Notes under the pieces: model-generated
What the model was told of the DNA's origin: nothing
Databases searched by the model: none
The model's input: the letters and a program-made list of their open reading frames with translations, nothing else
Program-made: the position numbers and the translations under genes
Shown here: in pieces, positions 52,166 to 62,495 of the stretch
Layout: every line of letters starts with the position of its first letter
Numbering within the stretch: position 1 is the stretch's first letter
DNA from: Gemmatimonadota bacterium
GTDB taxonomy: Bacteria > Gemmatimonadota > Gemmatimonadetes > Gemmatimonadales > Gemmatimonadaceae
Direction of reading: 5' to 3'
NCBI GenBank assembly: GCA_026387915.1
Contig: JAPLKS010000018.1
Location: forward strand, 186,001-250,000
Length of the DNA stretch: 64,000 nt

Positions 52166-52810
52166 TTAGATGATCGCGAGCAGCCCCGCCACCTCATCGC
52201 AATAGGCTGACGGTTCCGCCACGGCGAGCTCCGCTCGCGTAAACGGTCCCCACGTCACCGCTATCGAGCGTACCCCGGCCGCATTCCCCGCCGCGATGTC
52301 GTGCGGCGAGTCACCAATGAACACCGCCTGCTCCGGCTCCACGCCAAGTTGCGCGAGCGCAAATAACACGGGCTCGGGATGCGGTTTGTGGTTCACCGTG
52401 GATTCAATCCCCACGAGCAACGGAAACGCGTCACCAAACCCGCTGATCGCGAGCCCACGCCTCGCAAACTCTACGCCCTTGGACGTCACGATTGCTGTGG
52501 CCAGTCCGCGCGCGCGGAGTGCCGTCACCATTTCCACGGCGCCCGGAAAGGCTTTCACCATATTGTCGTGGTGCTCTACCTGATACGCGCGATAGCGGTC
52601 ACGCAGCCACTGCAACTCTTCGGGACTGCGTGCGTGCTTGCCAAGGCTCGCCACCAACGGTGTGCCAATGCTCGCAATCAACTCAGCTTCGTCGGGGCGC
52701 GGGCCTTCGAACTCCGCAAAGGCATGCCGGAACGAGGCAATGATCAACCCAATCGAATCAATGAGGGTGCCGTCGAGGTCGAACAGCACTGCGCGCAGCT
52801 CTGTGGCCAT
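52166..52810 (-). CDS. HAD-superfamily hydrolase (phosphoglycolate-phosphatase-like)
   Basis: A 214-residue HAD phosphatase. Motif I is LFDLDGTLIDSIG (D11 nucleophile and D13), motif II TAIVTSKGVEFA, the conserved Lys is in NHKPHPEPVLFAL (motif III) and motif IV is VFIGDSPHDIAAGNAAGV. The cap between motifs I and II is the helical type of the Gph/PpaX group. Substrate is not fixed; phosphoglycolate or pyrophosphate are family options. It begins nine bases downstream of the GT2 stop, so the two are probably co-transcribed. 140 nt separate it from the methyltransferase; I saw no promoter or terminator there. Confidence 0.9.
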   Translation of the reverse strand: MATELRAVLFDLDGTLIDSIGLIIASFRHAFAEFEGPRPDEAELIASIGTPLVASLGKHARSPEELQWLRDRYRAYQVEHHDNMVKAFPGAVEMVTALRARGLATAIVTSKGVEFARRGLAISGFGDAFPLLVGIESTVNHKPHPEPVLFALAQLGVEPEQAVFIGDSPHDIAAGNAAGVRSIAVTWGPFTRAELAVAEPSAYCDEVAGLLAII

Positions 52811-52819
52811 CCACTCAAG

Positions 52820-54025
52820 TTAGCGGCGCGGCGACTGCGACGTGTAGCGACGTCCCTTCCACTCCACCTCGCTCCCCTTCCACGCCGCCTTCGCAAAGAC
52901 GTAAAACAGCACGACGCTCGCCAACGGGTGGAGCAGTGCATACCACACCGGTGTTTTGGCCCACCGGTACGCGGCCACCCAAAACAGTGTCGTCAGGCCG
53001 TACACGGTTGCACCCCACACGAGCCAGGCGTTCCCAACCACACCGCTCAGCGCCAGCACAACCATCACCGTCGGCACAATCTCCCAGAGCGTGGGTACGG
53101 GGTAGACCACGCGCAACAACGCCTGCCCGATCGGTCCCACATTGATCGTGTCGCGGCCTCCGGCGTAAATGTTTTTCCCCCACCCGCGCATGATCTCGCC
53201 GAGGCCCTCGTACATGCGCGTGGTCATGTGCCCCATGCCCAGAACGATCTGCACGCTCAAGCCAAGTCGGCACCATTCCTGCGCCATGCGCAGATCTTCT
53301 GCCACATGGTCGCGCACGGCCGCGTGTCCGCCGGCACGGTCGTAGGCCTCACTCCGCATCAGCATGTACTGGCCATTGCCAATCTTGTCGAGCGGATTGG
53401 TGGCTCGGCTCACTTTTTCCATGCCGCCGTACCGCCCAAAAATGAACGCGAACACGTGCAACTGCAGTACGCGCTCCCAGAACGATTCCATCGTCTGGTC
53501 ACCGGCCACACTCAAGAGATCCGCACCGCGCGCCTGCAACGCATTCACCGCGCGGGCGAGCAACTCGGGGCCGTGACGGGTGTCGGCATCGGTGAACAGC
53601 AACAATGCGCCATCGGCCTCGAGCGCACCGTTATGGCAGGCCCACTGTTTGCCGAACCAACCATTGATCAGCTCGGGCGTGGTCATCACGCGCACGCGAG
53701 CATCCTCCACCGCAATACGACGGGCGATGTCTCCCGTGCCGTCTTTTGACGCGTCGTCCATCACGATCACTTCAAAGTTCGGGTAACTCGACGCGAGAAT
53801 TGACCGCACGCAGGCTTCGATGTTGCGCGCTTCGTTCCGCGCCGGCACCACGATGCTCACGCGCGGCGCGTTGGGAGCCGCTTCGGCGGAATACGCGTCG
53901 AGCGACACGGAGTCTCGCATGCGCCACATCAGAACGACCGGCACCACCACCCACGGCATGATCCAGACCAACGGATGCGTAGGGGCGACCTGCGTGAGCA
54001 TGCCGATCACGAAGAGCGTGATCAT
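52820..54025 (-). CDS. Membrane-associated GT2 glycosyltransferase (CrtQ/HpnB-like)
   Basis: A 401-residue family 2 glycosyltransferase. An N-terminal helix (PLVWIMPWVVVPVVLMW) leads to the nucleotide-sugar domain: VSIVVPARNEARNIEACVRS, VIVMDDASKDGTGDIARR (first Asp pair), ALLLFTDADTRHGPELL (the DAD metal-binding motif), VAEDLRMAQEW (catalytic ED) and MRGWGKN (QxxRW-like). Two or three C-terminal helices follow (PTVMVVLALSGVVGN, YALLHPLASVVLFYVFAKAA). Overall it resembles CrtQ/hopanoid-type GT2 proteins in carotenoid or hopanoid glycosylation, but the acceptor is unknown. It is followed nine bases later by the HAD phosphatase and preceded (34 nt) by the SDF symporter stop. Confidence 0.88.
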   Translation of the reverse strand: MITLFVIGMLTQVAPTHPLVWIMPWVVVPVVLMWRMRDSVSLDAYSAEAAPNAPRVSIVVPARNEARNIEACVRSILASSYPNFEVIVMDDASKDGTGDIARRIAVEDARVRVMTTPELINGWFGKQWACHNGALEADGALLLFTDADTRHGPELLARAVNALQARGADLLSVAGDQTMESFWERVLQLHVFAFIFGRYGGMEKVSRATNPLDKIGNGQYMLMRSEAYDRAGGHAAVRDHVAEDLRMAQEWCRLGLSVQIVLGMGHMTTRMYEGLGEIMRGWGKNIYAGGRDTINVGPIGQALLRVVYPVPTLWEIVPTVMVVLALSGVVGNAWLVWGATVYGLTTLFWVAAYRWAKTPVWYALLHPLASVVLFYVFAKAAWKGSEVEWKGRRYTSQSPRR

Positions 54026-54059
54026 CGGAGGTGCAAACCGGAAGGGGGGAACCGCGCGA

Positions 54060-55367
54060 TCACTGCGTGGTGAGCTGGCGGCCGTTGGCGGTTGGGCGTA
54101 CGTGAGCAGTGCCTTCCGTGTCGCCGGAGGCGCGCTCGCGTGCGGCCATCACCGTGACGATGACCATATCGCCGGTCACGTTGGTGGCCGTGCGGAACAT
54201 ATCAGGAATCGTGTCAGCGCCCAGCAGTACGCCCACCCCTTCGGCCGGTACGCCGGCGGCGAGGAGGACGGGCACCATCATAATAATTGAACCACCGGGA
54301 ATGCCGGGAATGGAAAAGGTCGTGACCACCGAAGTCACCGCGATCGTCGCGAGTGCCCCAGCGCCGAGCGTCACGCCAAAGAGCTTGGCGGCAAACACCG
54401 CACCAATGACCTGGCCGATCACCGCGCCACAGCGGAACATCGCCACGGCCAGCGGCAACACAAAACTCGCCACACTCGGCGCAATGCCAAGCCGGTCACT
54501 CGCACTTTCAAGCAATGCCGGGAGCGCCGCAATCGAGGAGCGCGAGGAGAACGCGACGGCTTGAGGCGGAAATGCGGCGCGCGCAAAAACGGAAAGTTTG
54601 GTTTTTCCAAAAATGACTGCCGTCGGATACAGCACGACCGCCGCAAATACCACCGTGACGGTGCATACCACCACCACGTACACGGCCAGTGCGCCGGCCG
54701 CCGACATGCCAAGTTTTGCTGCGAGCGCGGTCGCGAGTGCAAAGACGCCAATCGGCGCCACCGCGAGTACGGCGCGCACCATCACGAGCGAAACATCTTG
54801 TAGCCCTTCAAATACGCGAAGTAAGGCGCGGCGGCGCTCGTCGGCGATTTGTGTGAGGGCCACACCAAAGGCCACCGAAAATAGGATGAGCGGCAGCATC
54901 GCTCCATCTGCCGCGGCCTTTACCGGATTGATCGGCACCAACTCCACTAACCACTGTGCGGCGCTCGGGAGTTTTTTCGCCCCTTCCACCGCCGCGCCGG
55001 CCGCATTCACAGCGCTGGCCCGGAGCGCGGCCACGGCGTCAGCGGAAATGGCAATGCGGTCGATGATCGGGGGCGCGATGATCACCGAGACCAGTGCGCC
55101 GGCGCTCAGGAGCACCACAAACCAGATCATGCAACGCGCACCCAGCCGCCCCACACTTTTGGGGTCGGGGGCACCACCCACGCCGACGATCAGCATCGAC
55201 ACCACGAGCGGCACGATCGTCATACGAATGGCCGCAATCCAGATCGCGCCCACCGGCTCGAGCAACGGCACGATGCGTGCCAATGGCTCGCCACCAATAG
55301 TGGAGAGTCCGAGCCCGAGGGCTAGGCCGGCGAGCAGAGCAACGAAGACTTTCAGCGCGAGCGACAT
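54060..55367 (-). CDS. Dicarboxylate/amino-acid:cation symporter (SDF family)
   Basis: A 435-residue secondary transporter of the DAACS/SDF family (GltP/DctA-like). Hydrophobic segments begin SLALKVFVALLAGLALGLGL and continue through AIRMTIVPLVVSMLIVGVGG. The Ser-rich re-entrant hairpin is SSRSSIAALPALLESA, and the conserved substrate/cation region near the end reads TIPDMFRTATNVTGDMVIVT with the family's N-x-T-x-D pattern. GIPGGSIIMMVPVLLAAGVP is another conserved loop. The ATG at 55367 gives a family-like N-terminus; the frame is open to 55697 but that part overlaps the divergent Nudix gene. Substrate could be glutamate, aspartate or C4-dicarboxylates. Confidence 0.92.
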   Translation of the reverse strand: MSLALKVFVALLAGLALGLGLSTIGGEPLARIVPLLEPVGAIWIAAIRMTIVPLVVSMLIVGVGGAPDPKSVGRLGARCMIWFVVLLSAGALVSVIIAPPIIDRIAISADAVAALRASAVNAAGAAVEGAKKLPSAAQWLVELVPINPVKAAADGAMLPLILFSVAFGVALTQIADERRRALLRVFEGLQDVSLVMVRAVLAVAPIGVFALATALAAKLGMSAAGALAVYVVVVCTVTVVFAAVVLYPTAVIFGKTKLSVFARAAFPPQAVAFSSRSSIAALPALLESASDRLGIAPSVASFVLPLAVAMFRCGAVIGQVIGAVFAAKLFGVTLGAGALATIAVTSVVTTFSIPGIPGGSIIMMVPVLLAAGVPAEGVGVLLGADTIPDMFRTATNVTGDMVIVTVMAARERASGDTEGTAHVRPTANGRQLTTQ

Positions 55368-55440
55368 GGCGCCAAAGATATCCCGCGTACCCGCCGCGCA
55401 CGAGTTACCCACCGGTCGGCGCTCGAAGAGGCCAGCGCGG

Positions 55441-56124
55441 ATGATGAAAACGGAGCATATTTCCCGTAGGACCTTCACAGTTCCCCCACCCGCACCCCGT
55501 CGCGTGCCGTCTGACAACGATGTGATCGCCAACACCGCCCGCGCTGCGGAGCATCTCAGTCGCATTGCCGCTGCCGTGCAGGCGCGGCCACCCCTGCTCG
55601 CCGAACGTGACGGAGAATGGTGGGAAGCCGCGGTGGCGCTCGTGTTGCGGCCAGCACCCAAGGGCGGCCTCGAACTGCTCTTTATTGAGCGCGCCATGCG
55701 CGAGGGCGATCCCTGGAGCGGGCAGGTGGCACTCCCCGGTGGCCGCTACGATACCACCGATCAGTCGCTCGAAGAGACCGCCGTGCGTGAGACGCTCGAG
55801 GAAGTGGCCATCGATCTGCGGGCCAATGGCGCCGTGTTCGGCGCGCTCGACGAAATGCGGCCGCGCAATCCCATGCTGCCACCGGTGATCGTGCGTCCGT
55901 ACGTGGCGCGCGTCGAGCCGGGGGTGACCATTGTTCATAGCGATGAGGTCGGCGCACACTTCTGGGCGCCCCTCGACGCCATCCTCGATCCTGCGAATAC
56001 CAAGAACACGCGCATCCTCGTGCGCGGCTTTCATATGTGGCGCGACGCCATTCACTACGACGGCCGCGTGATCTGGGGAATGACGGAACAGATCCTCAAG
56101 CAGTTCGCTGAGGTGATCGCGTGA
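55441..56124 (+). CDS. Nudix hydrolase (CoA pyrophosphatase-like, NUDT7/8 type)
   Basis: A 227-residue Nudix protein. The Nudix box is intact: starting at the G of ALPGGRYDT, spacing to E, then VRETLEEVAI gives the REUxEE core. Upstream, LLFIERAMREGDPWSGQVA matches the UPF0035-like motif of CoA pyrophosphatases (NUDT7/YeaB group). These enzymes hydrolyse CoA or nucleoside diphosphate derivatives. The start is uncertain: ATGs at 55441 and 55444 or a GTG at 55504 are possible, with no strong ribosome-binding site. It is divergent from the symporter over 73 nt and its stop overlaps the PAP2 start (GTGA). Confidence 0.85.
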   Translation: MMKTEHISRRTFTVPPPAPRRVPSDNDVIANTARAAEHLSRIAAAVQARPPLLAERDGEWWEAAVALVLRPAPKGGLELLFIERAMREGDPWSGQVALPGGRYDTTDQSLEETAVRETLEEVAIDLRANGAVFGALDEMRPRNPMLPPVIVRPYVARVEPGVTIVHSDEVGAHFWAPLDAILDPANTKNTRILVRGFHMWRDAIHYDGRVIWGMTEQILKQFAEVIA

Positions 56125-56753
56125 GGGTGTGGAAGCAGTACGCCAAGGCGTCGCTCACGGTGCGCGCCACGGTCGCACTCGCCATCACGCTGTCGTTTCT
56201 GCTGATTCCTGCGCTTGCCGACGGCTGGACGTACCATCACGTCTGGCATCGCAACGTGTACGCACTCGACTGGGCGCGGCTGCTGCGCGTGATGGGCTTT
56301 TGGCCGACGTGGGTGATCGTCGCCCTCGCCATCTGGCTCGTGGAGCGCGCGACCAACGCGCCGCTGGCTACTCGTCGTGCATGGCTACTCGTGGGGTCAC
56401 CCGCGGTGGCAGGGCTGCTGTGCGAAGTGCTCAAACTCGTCATCCGCCGCGAACGTCCAGCGCCCTACGACGGCGAATGGATATTCCGCCCCTGGAGCGA
56501 GCACCCGTGGAGCACCGCGGGACTGGCCACGCCGAGTTCGCATACGATGGTGGCCTTTGGCGCCGCAACATTGCTGGCGCGTATGTTCCCGCGCGCCAAG
56601 TGCGTGTTCTATGCGATGGCCTGGGGCTGCGGCATCACGCGACTCCTCGACCACGCGCACTTCCTGAGCGACGTGACGTTCGGCGCGCTCCTCGGATGGG
56701 CGGTGGGGTGGGGGCTTTGGATGCAGTTCACCAAGTCGCAACCCAAGGAATGA
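56121..56753 (+). CDS. PAP2-family membrane phosphatase
   Basis: A 210-residue protein with several helices (ATVALAITLSFLLIPALA, WVIVALAIWLVE, and a C-terminal pair). The three PAP2 phosphatase motifs are visible: KLVIRRERP (K-x6-RP), TPSSHTMVAFG (PSSH, usually PSGH) and ITRLLDHAHFLSDVTFG (SR-x5-H-x3-D form). It may act on undecaprenyl pyrophosphate, phosphatidic acid or a related lipid phosphate. The GTG start overlaps the Nudix stop by four bases, so it is in the same operon. A bidirectional terminator follows ten bases after its stop. Confidence 0.9.
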   Translation: MRVWKQYAKASLTVRATVALAITLSFLLIPALADGWTYHHVWHRNVYALDWARLLRVMGFWPTWVIVALAIWLVERATNAPLATRRAWLLVGSPAVAGLLCEVLKLVIRRERPAPYDGEWIFRPWSEHPWSTAGLATPSSHTMVAFGAATLLARMFPRAKCVFYAMAWGCGITRLLDHAHFLSDVTFGALLGWAVGWGLWMQFTKSQPKE

Positions 56754-56762
56754 AGGAATAAA

Positions 56763-56803
56763 CAAAGCGGCGCCTCACCAGATGGTGAGGCGCCGCTTTG
56801 TTT
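56763..56803. terminator. Bidirectional terminator between PAP2 and S9 peptidase genes
   Basis: A perfect 17-bp stem (56763-56779 with 56784-56800, CAAAGCGGCGCCTCACC) and a 4-nt loop, flanked by TTTC on the plus side and TTTATT on the minus side. It lies between the convergent PAP2 and S9 peptidase stops. Confidence 0.92.
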
Positions 56804-56873
56804 CTGTCTGCAGATATTCTGAACGAAACTCCGCGTCAGCCGCTCTGGCTCACGCGTTCCATGCGTGCGCCGA

Positions 56874-59800
56874 CTACGGCACCACCTTCGGCGGTTCCGG
56901 CGCCACCTTGGGATCCACCATCGGGCGACGCGCCTTGAGGTGCTCTTCCATCTTCAAGCGTGGCACGCCGTCCTTGAGCCAATCGGGCGCCGGCTGGTCG
57001 CGCAGGAAGGTGTCGAACCACTCCGTCATGCGGAGCGCATAATCCTTTTGGTTGGCCGGGCGCGTGAGTCCGTGGTTTTCGCCCACGTACTCGAGCAGTA
57101 CCACGTCCTTCCCCAACTCGCGCAGGTGATTGTAGTACGTAATCCCCTGATTGAAATCCACCGCGCCGTCACGATCGTTGTGTAGCATCATGAACGGAAT
57201 CGAGAGATTCTGCGCAAAGGTCTGCGGCGAGTTGCGGGCGTACGCCTCTGGCACTTCGTTGGGGCCACCGGAAAAACGCCCCTGGCTCGAAATAAAGATT
57301 GAGCCGTCGGTGCTTCCCGAGTTCCAATACACCGAGCCGAACATCGAGGTCATGTCGGTGAGCGGCGCGCCGGCGACGGCGGTCTTGAAGATTTTCGTTT
57401 GCGTCGTCACGAACGTGGTCTGGTAGCCGCCCCAGCTGTGGCCCTGTAGCCCCACGCGCTCGGCATCCACAATACCCGTGGCAATCGCGGCCTTCACGGC
57501 CGGCACAATGCACCACGTGGCCGAACGCCCTGGATCGTTGAGGTGATACACGATGTCGGGCTTGAGGAACGCATAACCGCGCGACGTAAAGACGCTCGGG
57601 TTGGAATACCGCGTGATGTTCGGTTCCGTGTAGACGTTGTACTCCTGCGAGAGCTTTTCGTAGATGTACGTCAGCATCGGATACTTCTTTCCCTTCTCGT
57701 ATCCGGCCGGCAGATAGAGCACCGCCTGGTGTTTGCCGCCGTTGTTGTCGCAGTTGTATTCCACCAGCCGCGCGCCCGGCGTCCACGCCACTTCCTTCTG
57801 CTGCGGGTTGGCATCGGTGAGGCGGCGTTCGTTCGTGAGGCCGTCGTCCGCCGCATAGAAGTCGGGATACTTCACCACGGTCTGGCGTTGGTACACCCAC
57901 GTGTTGCCATCGCGGGCGCGGCGGTAATCCACCTTCGCGTCCTCGTTGGCAATCATCTTCACGCCGCCCTTCACGGCGTCCACCTGTGCGAGCCCTTCTT
58001 TCTTGGTCCACTCGCCGAACGTCTCGAGATACAACGGCTTCGCGGGATCAATCGTCCCGCGGTCGCGCGGATCGAACAACACACGATTCTGATAGTGGAT
58101 CTGATCCTTCAAGCCGTTGCCCGTGACGTTCACTGCCGCGCCACCAGTGGCCGACAGCTTCCAGACGTCCCAGTTGTCCTTCACATACACGCTGGCATTG
58201 TCCGTCGACCAGCCCACGAGCCCGCCCGGAACGGCCGGCTTCACCTGATTGTGATCGTCCTCGGTATTCCAGAACTTCGCCGGCACGCCCGCGGTGATTG
58301 TCTTGGTGGCGCCCGACGTAAAGTCGTACGATTTCCATTCGCCCACATCGTAGTAGACGTACTTGCCGTTGTCCGGCGAGAAGGCGAGCGCGCCGCCGCC
58401 GCCGCGTCCGCCGCCACCACCGCCAGGCAACTTCTTCTGAATGAGCTTCCGCTCACCGGTGGCCACATTCACCGCATACATATCGCGAAACGCATACCCC
58501 TTAATCCCGGCGTCCCGTTCATACTCGGCGGCGTCATTGCCAATCGCCCACGTGTCCTTGGGGCCCACGGCGACGTCGCGCATTTTGTCGTCGGAGAGCT
58601 TCACCACTTTGTTCGCCGACATGTGATACGCGGCGAGGTAGCTGAACGCCTTGTCGGCGGCTTCCTGTACTTGCTGCTGCGCCTGCAGGCGCGCGTCCTT
58701 GTAGTGCCAGAGAATGAGCGACGGCACTTCGGCGTCGGTCTGCGGAGCGGCGGCCACCTGCCCAGTGTTGCCAGCGCCAGGCGCTGTGCCACCGGGGCTC
58801 GGTGCCGTGAAGGTCGCGCCCGTGGCCCGTGCGCGCGGCGGACGGGGTTCGCGCAATCCAAAGTAGAGCACCTTTTGATTGTCGCCCCATTCCAGCGCGC
58901 GATCGGAACTCACCACGAGTCCGCCGCTCACGCCGCTGCTCTTGGCGCTCACTTCCATCGTTTTGGGCCCGCTGCTCGACGCATGCTGCCACGCGAGCAC
59001 CACCGCGTCCTCGTCCCCAGTGGCCGTGTCGCTCACCACGCGGAGCACGGCGAGCGCATCGCTCGAGTCACCCCACGTGAGCCGACGATACCCGGCCTTC
59101 TGCGCGTCGAGCGAGCGCGAAATACCGGTGGAGAGTTGGCGCAGTTGTACGCTGTTGCCGAGTTGGTCGGACACACCAATCGCGTAGGCAATCCAGTCAC
59201 CGTTGTCGTCGAACGCGAACTCCGTAACGTCGCTCACCGGAATGGTGGTACCGCCCGCGAGATTCACGAGTTCGAGCGTCGTGCCCGTGGCGGATCCACC
59301 GGCTCCACCGGCGCCAGCGGCGCCAGCGGCGCCAGCGGCGCCACCGCGTCCGCCAGCGGCACCGGCCGCAGCGCTCGCGCCAGACGCCGGTGCGTTGTGA
59401 TGCACAGCAATCCAGTCCGACTTGTCGCCAGAGAACTTGAAGGCGCGCACATTCTCGAACTCACGCTTGGTTCCGTCGGCCAGACTCACCACCGCGAGCT
59501 TCACCGGTGTCGTGGCAGACGCCGCCGCGGCAGGTGCCGCACCCCCACGTCCACCGCGCCCACCACGTCCGCCCGTATTCGATGACGCATACACGAGGAA
59601 CGCCGCCCAGCGATTATTGCCGGAAATCGCGATGCTCGTCGCACCACCCGCGCCGCCGCGGCCACCACCACCGCCCGCTGCGCCCGAGGCATTGCCAATC
59701 GGGAACTTCCATTCCTTGCCAGCGGCCGCCGTCGGGCGAATAATCGCCTCGGCGTCGCCCTCATTGGGCGCGATCACATACGCAAACCATTTGCCGTCGT

Positions 59801-60038
59801 TGGACAGCTGCGGCGTGCGAATCCCCTTCCAGCCGAGGAGATCGTTGAGCGTGAGCTGTCGTCCGGCGGAAGCCGGCGGCGTCCATTTGGAGACGGGCTT
59901 ATCGCTCGTCGCGCCGTAGGGAAGGGTGGCCTGCGGATTCGCCGCAGCGGCGGTCACCGGCGTCTGCTGCGCATGCGCAGCGAACGCGGTGATCGCGAGG
60001 GCCGCCGTAGCGGCAGAGAGTGAAAAACGAGTGCGCAT
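56874..60038 (-). CDS. Secreted S9-family peptidase (prolyl-oligopeptidase fold) with low-complexity inserts
   Basis: A 1054-residue exported enzyme: signal peptide RTRFSLSAATAALAITAFAA to HAQ. A long beta-propeller-like region contains several Gly/Arg/Ala inserts, for example GRGGRGGRGGAAPAAAASA and GGRGGAAGAAGAAGAGGAGG, that bloat it relative to family members. The C-terminal alpha/beta hydrolase is intact: nucleophile Ser in LQGHSWGGYQTTFV, Asp in LHNDRDGAVDFNQG and His in VGENHGLTRP. The ATG at 60038 is preferred over a TTG at 60062. It is a presumed periplasmic or surface peptidase with an unknown substrate. Convergent with PAP2 and next to the OMP-like gene. Confidence 0.9.
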   Translation of the reverse strand: MRTRFSLSAATAALAITAFAAHAQQTPVTAAAANPQATLPYGATSDKPVSKWTPPASAGRQLTLNDLLGWKGIRTPQLSNDGKWFAYVIAPNEGDAEAIIRPTAAAGKEWKFPIGNASGAAGGGGGRGGAGGATSIAISGNNRWAAFLVYASSNTGGRGGRGGRGGAAPAAAASATTPVKLAVVSLADGTKREFENVRAFKFSGDKSDWIAVHHNAPASGASAAAGAAGGRGGAAGAAGAAGAGGAGGSATGTTLELVNLAGGTTIPVSDVTEFAFDDNGDWIAYAIGVSDQLGNSVQLRQLSTGISRSLDAQKAGYRRLTWGDSSDALAVLRVVSDTATGDEDAVVLAWQHASSSGPKTMEVSAKSSGVSGGLVVSSDRALEWGDNQKVLYFGLREPRPPRARATGATFTAPSPGGTAPGAGNTGQVAAAPQTDAEVPSLILWHYKDARLQAQQQVQEAADKAFSYLAAYHMSANKVVKLSDDKMRDVAVGPKDTWAIGNDAAEYERDAGIKGYAFRDMYAVNVATGERKLIQKKLPGGGGGGRGGGGALAFSPDNGKYVYYDVGEWKSYDFTSGATKTITAGVPAKFWNTEDDHNQVKPAVPGGLVGWSTDNASVYVKDNWDVWKLSATGGAAVNVTGNGLKDQIHYQNRVLFDPRDRGTIDPAKPLYLETFGEWTKKEGLAQVDAVKGGVKMIANEDAKVDYRRARDGNTWVYQRQTVVKYPDFYAADDGLTNERRLTDANPQQKEVAWTPGARLVEYNCDNNGGKHQAVLYLPAGYEKGKKYPMLTYIYEKLSQEYNVYTEPNITRYSNPSVFTSRGYAFLKPDIVYHLNDPGRSATWCIVPAVKAAIATGIVDAERVGLQGHSWGGYQTTFVTTQTKIFKTAVAGAPLTDMTSMFGSVYWNSGSTDGSIFISSQGRFSGGPNEVPEAYARNSPQTFAQNLSIPFMMLHNDRDGAVDFNQGITYYNHLRELGKDVVLLEYVGENHGLTRPANQKDYALRMTEWFDTFLRDQPAPDWLKDGVPRLKMEEHLKARRPMVDPKVAPEPPKVVP

Positions 60039-60118
60039 CGATTGGCTCGGGAAAGCGGTCAACTGACGTTACCGCCCCGAGCTACGCTCGGCCAGCACCT
60101 GTCGTTCAGTTCCTGCGA

Positions 60119-60964
60119 CTACTTCCCGCCACCCCACAGTCGGCCGACGTTGTACGTGACGCCACCGTACAGCGCATGCGGCTGCCCGCCCTGCACCGGC
60201 ACGATCAGCCCCACGTCGAGCACCAGCCAGTTCTGCACTACAAAGGTGGGTCCTGCCAGCACCGCGACGATCGGCGGCGCCCCAGACGCTCCCCCAGTTC
60301 CTGGGTACCCGTACGCCTCAACGGTCCACCCCAACGGCCCGCTCACCGCGCCGCCAAACGACGCCGTCCACACCCACGCGTCGCGCGGGGCCACCTCGCC
60401 ATTCCCGCTGCGATGCGTCCACCCCGCATTGAGATCGATGTGCACCGGGCCCACATCGCGACTCGAGATGAGCAACAGCGACGCGTCGGTGGTCCCCGTG
60501 CCGGTGCCCTTGTTCACCGATCCCGTCGCGAACTTCACGGACGGCGATAGCGCGAAATCCCCGAGGACAGGGTGATCGTCAAGGAACCGCCATTTCACGC
60601 CGAGGGCGACGTCGCCCGCGCCGAGCGACGTGTTGCCCGGCGCGGACGCATTGGTGTAGATCGAGAACTGCACATTCGGCGCGAGTCCAATCTTGGCCAC
60701 GAACGCGCCAATCACGTTGCGCGCGTCACCCGGCCCACGGTCGCGTTCCACACCCGTCTCGATTTCGAGATACCCGCGGGCCACTGTCCCTGCGTGCGTG
60801 GCGACGGTGGGGCGTTCCGGCTGCGCATCGCGCGGCGAACGGGTGGAGTCCTGCGCGCGGAGCGCAGACGCCGAGAGCAGTACGAGCGCACAGGCGCCCG
60901 CCATCGTGGCGCGCACCCGACGCGCGCCCGGTCCAGCCGGATAAATGTGAGTATGTACTTGCAT
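60119..60964 (-). CDS. Exported outer-membrane-beta-barrel-like protein
   Basis: A 281-residue protein with an N-terminal signal (MAGACALVLLSASALRAQ region) and a beta-rich body: GYLEIETGVERDRGPGDARN, VQFSIYTNASAPGN, DVALGVKWRFLDDHPVLGDF, ALSPSVKFATGSVNKGTGTG, DVGPVHIDLNAGWTHRSGNG, LGWTVEAYGYPG and LVLDVGLIVPVQGG. Alternating strands and aromatic girdle-like residues resemble 12-stranded small-molecule porins of the phenol-degradation MetA group, but I cannot assign a family. It starts at an ATG 60964, sharing a 28-nt gap with the divergent mntH gene and the 14-bp palindrome, so it may be part of the same metal regulon. That is inference. Confidence 0.68.
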   Translation of the reverse strand: MQVHTHIYPAGPGARRVRATMAGACALVLLSASALRAQDSTRSPRDAQPERPTVATHAGTVARGYLEIETGVERDRGPGDARNVIGAFVAKIGLAPNVQFSIYTNASAPGNTSLGAGDVALGVKWRFLDDHPVLGDFALSPSVKFATGSVNKGTGTGTTDASLLLISSRDVGPVHIDLNAGWTHRSGNGEVAPRDAWVWTASFGGAVSGPLGWTVEAYGYPGTGGASGAPPIVAVLAGPTFVVQNWLVLDVGLIVPVQGGQPHALYGGVTYNVGRLWGGGK

Positions 60965-60969
60965 AAAAG

Positions 60970-60983
60970 TTAGTACGTACTAA
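60970..60983. promoter_or_regulatory. Palindromic operator TTAGTACGTACTAA (candidate MntR/DtxR site)
   Basis: A perfect 14-bp palindrome lies in the 28-nt gap between divergent OMP-like and mntH genes. A TTGCAT/TAAAAT hexamer pair (60959-60964, 60981-60986, 16-nt spacer) could be the mntH promoter with the operator in its spacer. The TTTAGTAC half-site style resembles DtxR-family operators, and an mntR-like gene follows. Confidence 0.65.
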
Positions 60984-60992
60984 AATATATGA

Positions 60993-62494
<1,502 letters not shown>

Positions 62495-62495
<1 letters not shown>

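Noticed and set aside
57543-59585. 680-codon plus-strand open frame
   Set aside because: Antisense to the S9 peptidase with intact Ser/Asp/His motifs. It is low-complexity and non-family-like.
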